Positions 1 to 5,562 are shown, counted from the first letter of the stretch. The stretch is DNA of 6,462 bases from Bacillota bacterium (GCA_017861415.1 JAGFXS010000148.1:1-6462); one strand, 5' to 3'. Numbers and translations are program-made. Notes: generated by a model from the letters alone, not told the origin.

Positions 1-190
1 GAACCGAAAACGTTAATGACACAGTTTTTATTTGCAGGTTGGTGCATGGAACAGAGGAATTGACTTGCGTTTTCTGTCATAGTTCACAAGAAAAAAAGAG
101 TCGGAAAATAAGCGCTGTCCAGCTGCCGTAAAAATTGAGAATGAAAGTCGAAAAAATCGGGAAAATTGACGAAGAGGTAAACTAGGAAAA
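1..190. other. Upstream region with no recognisable gene
   Basis: This AT- and purine-rich stretch lies upstream of the first promoter. I see no convincing coding region on either strand. A minus-strand open frame of about 74 codons (28-252) begins at a TTG, has no ribosome binding site and gives a low-complexity Phe/Ser/Arg-rich product unlike a real protein. An isolated TTGACT at 60-65 has no acceptable -10 partner 16-18 bp downstream. No terminator hairpin or tRNA is visible. Confidence 0.5.
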
Positions 191-196
191 GGACCC

Positions 197-225
197 TTTA
201 CAGGGTAGTAGGGTTCGTCTATAAT
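197..225 (+). promoter_or_regulatory. Sigma-A-type promoter of the MocR gene
   Basis: A -35 hexamer TTTACA (197-202, 5 of 6 consensus) and a perfect -10 TATAAT (220-225) are separated by exactly 17 bp. This predicts transcription from about 232 and a leader of about 65 nt. A short inverted repeat ACCCT-TTAC-AGGGT (193-206) overlaps the -35 box and could be an operator, since MocR-type regulators commonly control their own promoters. The promoter call rests on the sequence; the operator role is a guess. Confidence 0.75.
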
Positions 226-295
226 GGAAACTGATCTGGCTAAGAGGCTCAAAAGCTGATAGAGTAAAGAGGCCAGATGAAAAGGAGGCTTGGCT

Positions 296-1726
296 TTGCT
301 TACGTATTCCTTTGATAGTCAAGTGCCGGGCAGTATGTATGAACACCTATACCGCTGTATTCGAGAGGATATCGTTACCGGAAAGCTGGCGGCGCATGAA
401 AAGCTGCCCTCCAAGCGAAGCTTTGCCAAAAATCTGGGCGTCAGCAATACCACGGTGGAAAATGCCTACACCCAGCTGGTGATTGAAGGGTATTTATATG
501 CCAAACCCAAGCGAGGGTTTTTTGTGTCGGCGCTGGATCGCCAGCCCAAACCGCCGCCGCCCCCCCCTTCGCGGATTGCTGTTACAGACCGGGAGCGGGG
601 AGACTATTTTGCGGATCTCACCGACAGCGGTGTGGCGGCGGATCTGTTCCCGTTTTCCGTCTGGTTGCGCCTTCTGCGCCAGGTGATGGCTGTGGAAGAT
701 GAGAAGACGCTGCTTACTGACCGTCCTGCCGGAGGAATGCTGCAGCTGCGGGAGGCCATCGCCGAGCACCTGCGTGCTTTTCGGGGGATGAGGGTCTCCC
801 CGGAACAGATTATCGTAGGGGCGGGAACGGAATATCTCTACAGTGTGCTTATTCAACTTTTAGGGCGGCACCGGATTTACGGCGTGGAGGATCCGGGGCC
901 CCTGCGGTTGACTCGTATTTACGAACGCAACGATGTAGACTGTCGGCACATTCCCTTGGATGAAGGGGGAGTCCACCCCCGTGCCCTATATGAATCCGGG
1001 GCAGAGGTGCTCCACATTACTCCGTCCCATCACTTTCCTACAGGGCTGGTAATGCCTGTAAGCCGCCGATATGAGCTACTCGCTTGGGCGGCGGAAGGGG
1101 ATGGCCGCTATATCATTGAGGATGACTATGACTGTGAATTCCGTCTATCTGGCCGGCCCATTCCTACTTTCCAAAGCATTGACGAAGGAGAACGGGTCAT
1201 TTATATCAACAACTTTTCCCAAAGCTTGGCCCCGGCGTTCCGAATCAGCTATTTGGTGCTGCCGTGGCACCTGGTGCGGCGGTTCTATGATACCTTGGGC
1301 TTTGACTCCGGAACAGTCTCCTGCTTTGAGCAGCTGACTCTGGCTCGGTTTTTGTTCGAGGGACATTTTGAGCGGCACATTAATCGAATGCGGAATCACT
1401 ATCGGTTTCTTCGGGATTCTTTCATTTCGGAGATTCGGCGTGGCCCTCTGGGAGAGTATGTCCAAATCACGCAGGAAGATTCGGGGGTTCACTTCTTGAT
1501 GAAGGTGAATACCTACCAGACCGACGTGGATCTTTTGCAGGCAGCCCAGGCGGAGGGCCTGCGGCTAAGTGCCGTCTCTCAGTATTACCACGATACAGGC
1601 ACTAGGGAAGAGCATGTACTGGTGATTAACTATTCCGGCTTGCCGGCCGAGAAGTTGCCCGAGACGGCTCGGCGACTGTGTCGTTGCATTCTGCCGCGTG
1701 AGAAATGGGAGGAAAGGAGCGGTTAG
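296..1726 (+). CDS. MocR-family (GntR/aminotransferase) transcriptional regulator with Gln at the PLP-lysine position
   Basis: This is a two-domain regulator of about 476 residues, normal length for the MocR/PdxR/GabR family. Residues about 10-75 form a GntR-type winged helix (conserved LPSKR and the turn ending EGYLYAKPKRGFF). A proline-rich linker (PKPPPPPP) follows, then a fold-type I aminotransferase-like domain with TPSHHFPTG and the EDDYD motif, whose Asp normally contacts the pyridine nitrogen of PLP. The Schiff-base lysine normally lies in an FSKS/FSKT motif. Here it reads FSQSLAP, with codon CAA at 1220-1222, so the internal aldimine cannot form. TTG at 296 is preferred because AGGAGG (283-288) sits 7 nt upstream; the in-frame TTG at 290 is only 1 nt from it. 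The gene is monocistronic or reads into pta, as no terminator follows. The effector and targets cannot be named: pdxST, gab and dat genes are absent nearby. Confidence 0.9.
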   Translation: MLTYSFDSQVPGSMYEHLYRCIREDIVTGKLAAHEKLPSKRSFAKNLGVSNTTVENAYTQLVIEGYLYAKPKRGFFVSALDRQPKPPPPPPSRIAVTDRERGDYFADLTDSGVAADLFPFSVWLRLLRQVMAVEDEKTLLTDRPAGGMLQLREAIAEHLRAFRGMRVSPEQIIVGAGTEYLYSVLIQLLGRHRIYGVEDPGPLRLTRIYERNDVDCRHIPLDEGGVHPRALYESGAEVLHITPSHHFPTGLVMPVSRRYELLAWAAEGDGRYIIEDDYDCEFRLSGRPIPTFQSIDEGERVIYINNFSQSLAPAFRISYLVLPWHLVRRFYDTLGFDSGTVSCFEQLTLARFLFEGHFERHINRMRNHYRFLRDSFISEIRRGPLGEYVQITQEDSGVHFLMKVNTYQTDVDLLQAAQAEGLRLSAVSQYYHDTGTREEHVLVINYSGLPAEKLPETARRLCRCILPREKWEERSG

Positions 1727-1729
1727 CTC

Positions 1730-1758
1730 TTGAATCTTACTTTTTATGGTGATAAAAT
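1730..1758 (+). promoter_or_regulatory. Putative pta promoter
   Basis: TTGAAT (1730-1735) and TAAAAT (1753-1758) are separated by 17 bp, with 4 of 6 and 5 of 6 matches to the sigma-A consensus. The site begins 4 nt after the stop codon of the MocR gene and predicts a start near 1765, giving a pta leader of about 90 nt. The region is strongly AT-rich compared with the flanking genes. Confidence 0.6.
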
Positions 1759-1800
1759 GAAATATTATACTGGGAAACAATTAAAATTGCGATCCTTTGA

Positions 1801-1825
1801 AGCGCCGCGGGTTTTCTGCGGGGCT
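1801..1825 (+). promoter_or_regulatory. GC-rich hairpin in the pta leader
   Basis: AGCGCCGC (1801-1808) pairs with GCGGGGCT (1818-1825) across a 9-nt loop, giving 7 pairs and one G-G mismatch. It sits in an otherwise AT-rich leader, 16 nt before the Shine-Dalgarno sequence. The run after it (CCATGAATAAAATTT) is not a clear U-tract, so it is more likely an mRNA-stability or regulatory stem than a terminator. The role is unproven. Confidence 0.3.
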
Positions 1826-1856
1826 CCATGAATAAAATTTGGAGGTATACCATACT

Positions 1857-2723
1857 ATGTTTGATCAATTGATTGAAACGCTGAAAGCAAATCCCCGTTC
1901 CATTGTATTCACCGAGGGTACCGATGCCCGTATTTTAGAGGCGGCTGCCCGCCTGAAAGCCGGTGGATTTCTGACGGCCAAGCTGGTGGGTAAGGTGCCC
2001 GAAGTGGAGGCTGCTGCCAAGGCCGGCGGTTTTGACATTGAAGGCATTCAGATCTATGATCCCGAGACCTACGAAGGAATGGACGCTATGGTAGCCACCA
2101 TGGTGGAGCTCCGTAAGGGTAAGATGTCCCCCGAGGACTGCCGCAAGAATCTGGCGAAGGGCAACTACTTCGGCACCATGCTGGTGAAGATGGGCGTAGC
2201 GGATGCCCTTCTCGGTGGTGCCACCTATTCCACCGCTGACACGGTGCGTCCCGCACTGCAGCTGATTAAGACCAAGCCCGGCAACAACGTGGTGTCCTCC
2301 TGCTTTATTCTGGTGCGTGACCATGCCGACGGTACCGATGAGCGCCTGTGCATGGGTGACTGCGCCATTCAGATTAATCCCACCGAGGATGAACTGGTGG
2401 AGACTGCCCTTGAATGCGCCAAGACAGCGAAGCTCTTCGGCATTGACCCCAAGGTAGCTTTCCTGAGCTACTCCACCAAGGGTTCGGGCAAGGGTGACGA
2501 CGTGGATAAGGTGAGAAACGCCTGTGAAAAGGCCAAGGCTGCTGCACCTGATCTGGCTATTGACGGAGAGATGCACGGGTATAAGATTGCCCAGCGTCTG
2601 GGTGGCTTTGCGGCGTATGGCCCTATCCTCCAGGGACTCAATGCACCTATCAACGACCTCTCCCGCGGCTGTGATGCCGATGAAGTCTATAAGATGGCTA
2701 TTATCACGGCCACCTTGGTGTAA
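1857..2723 (+). CDS. pta: Phosphate acetyltransferase with an internal deletion of about 36 residues
   Basis: Phosphotransacetylase interconverts acetyl-CoA plus phosphate and acetyl phosphate plus CoA in the cytoplasm, usually paired with acetate kinase. Family features include FTEGTDARILEAA near the N terminus, the TADTVRPALQLIKT region, LSYSTKGS, the late YKIAQRL/AYGPILQGL block and PINDLSRGC with its active-site Ser-Arg. The product is 288 residues against roughly 325-335 for clostridial Pta. The shortfall is one gap: after DGEM (ending 2573) the protein jumps via a single His to GYKIAQRL, skipping the expected segment that includes the VFIFPD strand and GNI. The flanks remain in frame and both termini are intact. 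Start ATG 1857 follows GGAGGT (1841-1846) at 10 nt. No ackA follows. Losing a core strand of the CoA-binding domain should inactivate or destabilise it, but this is inference. Confidence 0.9.
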   Translation: MFDQLIETLKANPRSIVFTEGTDARILEAAARLKAGGFLTAKLVGKVPEVEAAAKAGGFDIEGIQIYDPETYEGMDAMVATMVELRKGKMSPEDCRKNLAKGNYFGTMLVKMGVADALLGGATYSTADTVRPALQLIKTKPGNNVVSSCFILVRDHADGTDERLCMGDCAIQINPTEDELVETALECAKTAKLFGIDPKVAFLSYSTKGSGKGDDVDKVRNACEKAKAAAPDLAIDGEMHGYKIAQRLGGFAAYGPILQGLNAPINDLSRGCDADEVYKMAIITATLV

Positions 2724-2874
2724 ATATATCCGTAGAGGGGATCTTTGCCTGATAAGACTGCAGGTGCAACAACGACGCTATGCGTACAGCATAGGATCGC
2801 CCTTTTGGGCATAGGCTGTAGAGTGTGACAACCATGGGAGTCCTTGGAGTAAGGCGCCTGAGGGGAGAGTTAGA
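2724..2874 (+). other. Structured intergenic region with two mutually exclusive hairpins
   Basis: No gene is visible here. CTATGC (2778-2783) pairs with GCATAG (2789-2794) over a 5-nt loop. Overlapping it, TACAGC (2785-2790) pairs with GCTGTA (2815-2820), enclosing a GCCC-TTTT-GGGC stem-loop (2799-2810). The two structures share 2785-2794, so they cannot form together. A second GCATAG (2809-2814) could also pair with the first arm. Neither stem is followed by a U-tract. I see no good promoter for the downstream gene, so it may be transcribed from the pta side through this region. Confidence 0.4.
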
Positions 2875-3354
2875 ATGAAACGAAAGCATACTGGGACCGA
2901 TGGACCGGTTCTGGCCACCAACGCAGTTGTTTTGGTGCTGGCGATAGCTGTTTGTACGCTCGTTCTGATTCTCAGGCCTGTGGAGTCAGAAGGCGGAAGC
3001 TTGCCGGATACGGGCGCCTTTTATCAGGAATACCAGGATGATATCAATATCCTGGCAGGAGAGCTTTTTGATCAGCTTGATGCCGGTGAGGATTTGATCA
3101 ACAATCCAGAGGCTTGCTGGGAATTTGCCTCAAGAAGTTTGAAAAATAACATCCTCGAAGTGGTGATGGTTAATGAGAATACCATTTTCCTGCGCTGTGG
3201 AAGTCTGTATCATCTATCCAACGGAATTGTTAAGACTCGTTACCATGAGTCATTAGAAAAGCAATATGCTTATGCCGGTCTGGACGTGGGTATATCCTAC
3301 TACTATATCGCGGAAAATACCTATGGGTATTTTTCCTCCAGTGTACTGGAATGA
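2875..3354 (+). CDS. Hypothetical membrane-anchored protein
   Basis: I do not recognise a family for this 159-residue protein. It has a basic start (MKRKHTG), then one hydrophobic stretch at about residues 13-33 (rich in Val, Leu, Ala and Ile) followed by an acidic region. This predicts a single N-terminal transmembrane anchor with the remaining ~125 residues outside the cell. No lipobox is evident and the segment lacks a clear cleavage site. The outer part is acidic at first, then aromatic-rich, with many Tyr residues near the C terminus (ISYYYIAENTYGYF), suggesting a small folded extracytoplasmic domain. AGGGGAG (2861-2867) lies 7 nt before the ATG, a good ribosome binding site. The gene ends directly at a strong terminator, so it closes its transcription unit. 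Confidence 0.75.
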   Translation: MKRKHTGTDGPVLATNAVVLVLAIAVCTLVLILRPVESEGGSLPDTGAFYQEYQDDINILAGELFDQLDAGEDLINNPEACWEFASRSLKNNILEVVMVNENTIFLRCGSLYHLSNGIVKTRYHESLEKQYAYAGLDVGISYYYIAENTYGYFSSSVLE

Positions 3355-3355
3355 C

Positions 3356-3397
3356 AACCCCGGGGGGCCTCTGACTGAGGGGGCTCTCCGGGTTTTT
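3356..3397 (+). terminator. Rho-independent terminator after the membrane-anchored protein gene
   Basis: A GC-rich imperfect hairpin starts 2 nt after the stop codon. AACCCCGGGGGGCC pairs with GGCTCTCCGGGTT through Watson-Crick and G-U pairs with one bulged C, and a small CTC/GAG stem can add at the top. A TTTTT run follows. It isolates the upstream genes from the cysteine-rich ORF unit. Confidence 0.8.
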
Positions 3398-3491
3398 GTG
3401 GTACGGACAGAGGAACAATATGTCGGTGAGAAGCGGTGAGGCGTGAAAAAGTCCGCAGGGCTACGCGGAGAGAAAGAAATATTTGGAGAGT

Positions 3492-3507
3492 TGTGACCCT
3501 GGTCACT
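3492..3507 (+). promoter_or_regulatory. CRP/FNR-like palindrome upstream of the small ORF
   Basis: TGTGA-CCCTGG-TCACT matches the TGTGA-N6-TCACA consensus of the CRP/FNR superfamily except at the last base. The core GTGACC-CT-GGTCAC (3493-3506) is a perfect inverted repeat. Its centre (3499/3500) lies about 42 bp upstream of the transcription start predicted from the adjacent promoter, the class II activator position, and it abuts the -35 box. The binding protein is not encoded in this window. Confidence 0.55.
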
Positions 3508-3535
3508 TGATTGTTACAAAACAATGGTATAAAAT
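3507..3535 (+). promoter_or_regulatory. Promoter of the cysteine-rich small ORF
   Basis: TTGATT (3507-3512) and TAAAAT (3530-3535) are 17 bp apart; TATAAA at 3528 is an alternative -10. The predicted start is near 3542, giving a 75-nt leader. That leader contains a perfect 10-bp palindrome CACACGTGTG (3563-3572) and a tandem TCACGTCACG (3577-3586). A weak -35 next to an activator-like palindrome is typical of an activator-dependent promoter. Confidence 0.6.
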
Positions 3536-3616
3536 ATAGAAAAGTGGAGGCTACTGTCTAATCACACGTGTGGCTTTCACGTCACGAATTCAAACAGAAG
3601 CGGAGGAAGATTCAGT

Positions 3617-3790
3617 TTGAACCAATACGGCCATTGTTGCTACTATGCGCAAAGAGAAGACACTTTTTGGTGCATGCTGAGAAAGGCTGCGATCTCAGAA
3701 GCGGAGTATTATAAGCATTGCAACTTCTGTGCAAAGGCACGCTGTGTGTATAAGGCTAACTCGTGTCCTTGGAAAGATGCCACTAATTGA
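3617..3790 (+). CDS. Small cysteine-rich protein, 57 residues, TTG start
   Basis: I do not recognise a family. The frame begins at TTG 3617 with GGAGG (3602-3606) 10 nt upstream and ends at TGA 3788. The product has seven cysteines (residues 7, 8, 19, 35, 38, 43 and 50), three Trp/Phe positions and eight Lys/Arg, starting MNQYGHCCYYAQRE. The second half reads CNFCAKARC...SCPW, i.e. C-x2-C-x4-C-x6-C. Such spacing in a soluble basic peptide without a signal sequence suggests zinc or iron-sulfur binding, but no known motif is matched exactly. Support for a real gene comes from its own promoter, good ribosome binding site and a terminator at 3926-3956, plus a composition unlike a random frame. 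A non-AUG start and short length would make it easy to miss. Alternative: a translated leader of a non-coding RNA. Confidence 0.6.
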   Translation: MNQYGHCCYYAQREDTFWCMLRKAAISEAEYYKHCNFCAKARCVYKANSCPWKDATN

Positions 3791-3792
3791 GA

Positions 3793-3928
3793 TATTTCTC
3801 GCCTTACAGCACAAGGGCTGTTGGAACTGGGCAATTGCACAGGGCAAAGGCATGTAGGAGTATTTCTCGCCTTACAGCACAAGGGCTGTTGGAACTGGGC
3901 AATTGCACAGGGCAAAGGCATGTAGGAG
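3793..3928 (+). repeat. Perfect tandem duplication, 2 x 68 bp
   Basis: Copy 1 (3793-3860) and copy 2 (3861-3928) are identical over all 68 bp and directly abut. The unit begins TATTTCTCGCC, ends GGCATGTAGGAG, and lies 2 bp after the stop codon of the cysteine-rich ORF. Each copy can fold: an outer GCCTT/AAGGC pair, an inner CAGC/GCTG hairpin and a GCAATTGC palindrome. The last bases of copy 2 form part of the terminator stem; copy 1 lacks that stem. Because 68 is not a multiple of three, open frames through it are not conserved between copies, so the repeat is non-coding. Confidence 0.97.
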
Positions 3929-3956
3929 AGGCGGCCGGTTCTGGTCGTCTCTTTTT
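3926..3956 (+). terminator. Rho-independent terminator after the 68-bp repeats
   Basis: GAGA plus CGGCC (3926-3936, with two bulged G) pairs with GGTCG plus TCTC (3943-3951) across GGTTCT, followed by TTTTT (3952-3956). It would end the transcript that starts near 3542. The mature transcript would carry both repeat copies as its 3' untranslated region. Confidence 0.7.
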
Positions 3957-3993
3957 GTATGGTCGGTGCCTCCTCTGGAAAAGGATGTGCGAC

Positions 3994-4022
3994 TTGACTT
4001 TTTATCCAAACCATGGTAGCTT
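3994..4022 (+). promoter_or_regulatory. Putative promoter of the acyl-CoA synthetase operon
   Basis: TTGACT (3994-3999) lies 17 bp before TAGCTT (4017-4022). The -10 is poor (3 of 6) but is preceded by TGG, an extended -10 element. The predicted start is near 4029, immediately before the palindrome at 4031-4057. Confidence 0.45.
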
Positions 4023-4030
4023 AACAATAG

Positions 4031-4057
4031 CACTTTAATGCTTAAAAGGTTAAAGTG
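4031..4057 (+). promoter_or_regulatory. Operator-like inverted repeat before the acyl-CoA synthetase gene
   Basis: CACTTTAA (4031-4038) and TTAAAGTG (4050-4057) are perfect inverted repeats separated by 11 bp. The element lies just after the predicted transcription start and about 50 bp before the start codon, where a repressor would block transcription. AT-rich 8-bp arms suit a dimeric HTH regulator; an RNA hairpin would be weak. The regulator is unknown. Confidence 0.5.
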
Positions 4058-4108
4058 GAAAACTGAAGCGCCACCCGCATTGGGGGAGAATAGAGAGGAT
4101 TTGTCCCT

Positions 4109-5562
4109 ATGCCAGTCACCGATTTTTTGGAACGCAATGTAAAGCTGTACGGCAATGAGGTTGCTCTGGTGGAGCGCAACCCTGAGGTGTCGGATAGGAA
4201 GCGTATGGATTGGAAGGAATCCGCGCTGGTGCAGACTAACTCCGGGGAGTCATACCGCCGGGAGATTACCTGGGGGGTCATGAACGAGAAGGCCAACCGC
4301 TTTGCCAATATGCTTCTGTCTAGAGGTGTGGGGAAAGGGGATAAGGTAGCTATTCTCATGTACAACAGCTTAGAGTGGCTTCCTGTGTACTTCGGAATTC
4401 TGAAGACAGGCGCATTGGCAGTTCCCTTTAATTTTCGATATTCAGCTGAAGAAATTGTATACTGTGCCAACTTGGCGGAGGTGGACATTCTCGTCTTTGG
4501 CCTGGAATTTGTGGATCGCTTAGCCCCCATTGCCGACAGCCTAGGGCGCGGCCGGCTGCTGATTTATGTGGGGGATGGCTGTCCAGACTTTGCAGAGAGC
4601 TACCATGAACTGTCCGCGGACTGCTCCTCTGGAGATCCGCAGGTTCTGATCACGGATGATGACGATGCGGCCATCTATTTTTCATCGGGCACCACAGGCT
4701 TTCCCAAAGCCATTTTACATTCCAGGCTGTCGCCGAGGAGCGGTGTACCATTGTCTGGCTCCTGGTACCCTGGGCGCAAGATATACTGGACATGCTGGAT
4801 CGGGGGGAAATCAAGCTTTCCGAGATGAATCTGGATTCCTGGCGTCTGATGCATATCGGTGCCCAGCCAGTGCCGCCCTCTCTGATCAGCCGCTGGCGCA
4901 GTTATTTTCCTCATCATCAGTATGATACCAATTACGGCCTTTCCGAGTCCGCGGGGCCTGGCTGTGTCCACCTGGGCATGGAGAATATTCATAAAGTAGG
5001 TGCCATCGGAATCCCCGGTTACCGCTGGGAGTGCAAAATCGTGGGAGAAGGCGGAGAGATTCTGCCCCGAGGTGAGGTAGGTGAGCTCTGCGTGAAGGGC
5101 CCCGGCCTTATGACCTGCTACTACCGCAACCCCGAGGCCACCCGGGAAGTCCTGCGTGATGGGTGGCTCTACACCGGCGACATGGCTGTTGTGGATGAGG
5201 ACGGTTTCTATTTCCTGGTAGACCGGAAAAAGGATGTGGTCATCAGCGGCGGGGAGAATATTTACCCGGTACAAATTGAGGCATTTATTCGAGGACACGA
5301 AAAAGTGAAGGATGTGGCGGTAATCGGCCTGCCCCACAAGCGTCTGGGGGAGATCGCCGGAGCTGTTGTGGAGGTGAAAGAGGGCGCCGTCTGCACGGAG
5401 GAGGAAATCCGGGCGTTTTGCCTGGAGCTGCCTCGCTATAAGCGCCCGGTAGAGATCATTTTCGCGGAGGTGCCTAGGAACGCAACAGGGAAAATTGAAA
5501 AGCCCCTGCTGCGGAAACGCTATGGCGCAGATCAGTTGGTGTGTCAACAGAATAAAGGCTAA
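4109..5562 (+). pseudogene. AMP-binding acyl-CoA synthetase, disrupted by internal deletion and frameshift
   Basis: Members of this ANL family activate a carboxylic acid with ATP and transfer it to CoA. The N-terminal part (4109 to about 4720) ends in the P-loop motif YFSSGTTGFPKA. The C-terminal part resumes at about 4720 in another frame with FQAVAEERC and TIVWLLVPW, then YGLSES (A5), GWLYTGD (A7), DRKKDVVISGGENIYP (A8) and RNATGKIEK with the catalytic Lys. Missing between them is the stretch that should hold the A4 motif, roughly 60 residues. The frame change requires a deletion length of 1 modulo 3. In the first frame translation runs about 35 aberrant residues past the junction to a TGA at 4826-4828, giving a 239-residue product. 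An ATG at 4792 opens the second frame but has no ribosome binding site. GAGAGG (4093-4098) precedes the true start. Substrate is not deducible; a fatty or aryl acid is plausible. Confidence 0.88.

Noticed and set aside
494..856. Minus-strand open frame within the MocR gene
   Set aside because: It is antisense to an intact, well-supported coding sequence and has no start context or recognisable domain.
1799..1809. Shared TGAAGCGCC word in the pta leader and the synthetase leader (about 4064-4072)
   Set aside because: A nine-base match upstream of two genes is too short to claim a common element, and the following bases diverge.
1935..2576. Minus-strand open frame of 213 codons opposite pta
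   Set aside because: It is fully antisense to a recognisable Pta coding sequence, and its His/Gly/Leu-rich product has no recognisable domain.
3452..3469. TCCGC/GCGGA inverted repeat upstream of the CRP-like site
   Set aside because: The arms are only 5 bp with an 8-nt loop, there is no U-tract, and the position is unremarkable; it is likely chance.
3793..3928. CRISPR-like array
   Set aside because: There are only two copies, they abut without spacers, the unit is 68 bp, and no cas genes are present.
3787..4038. Plus-strand open frame of 83 codons through the tandem repeats
   Set aside because: The 68-bp period changes frame between copies, the frame has no ribosome binding site, and it runs through the terminator and the next promoter.
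4792..5562. Separate gene starting at ATG 4792
   Set aside because: Conserved synthetase sequence in this frame already begins at about 4720, before the ATG, and there is no ribosome binding site. It is the downstream half of a broken gene, not an independent protein.
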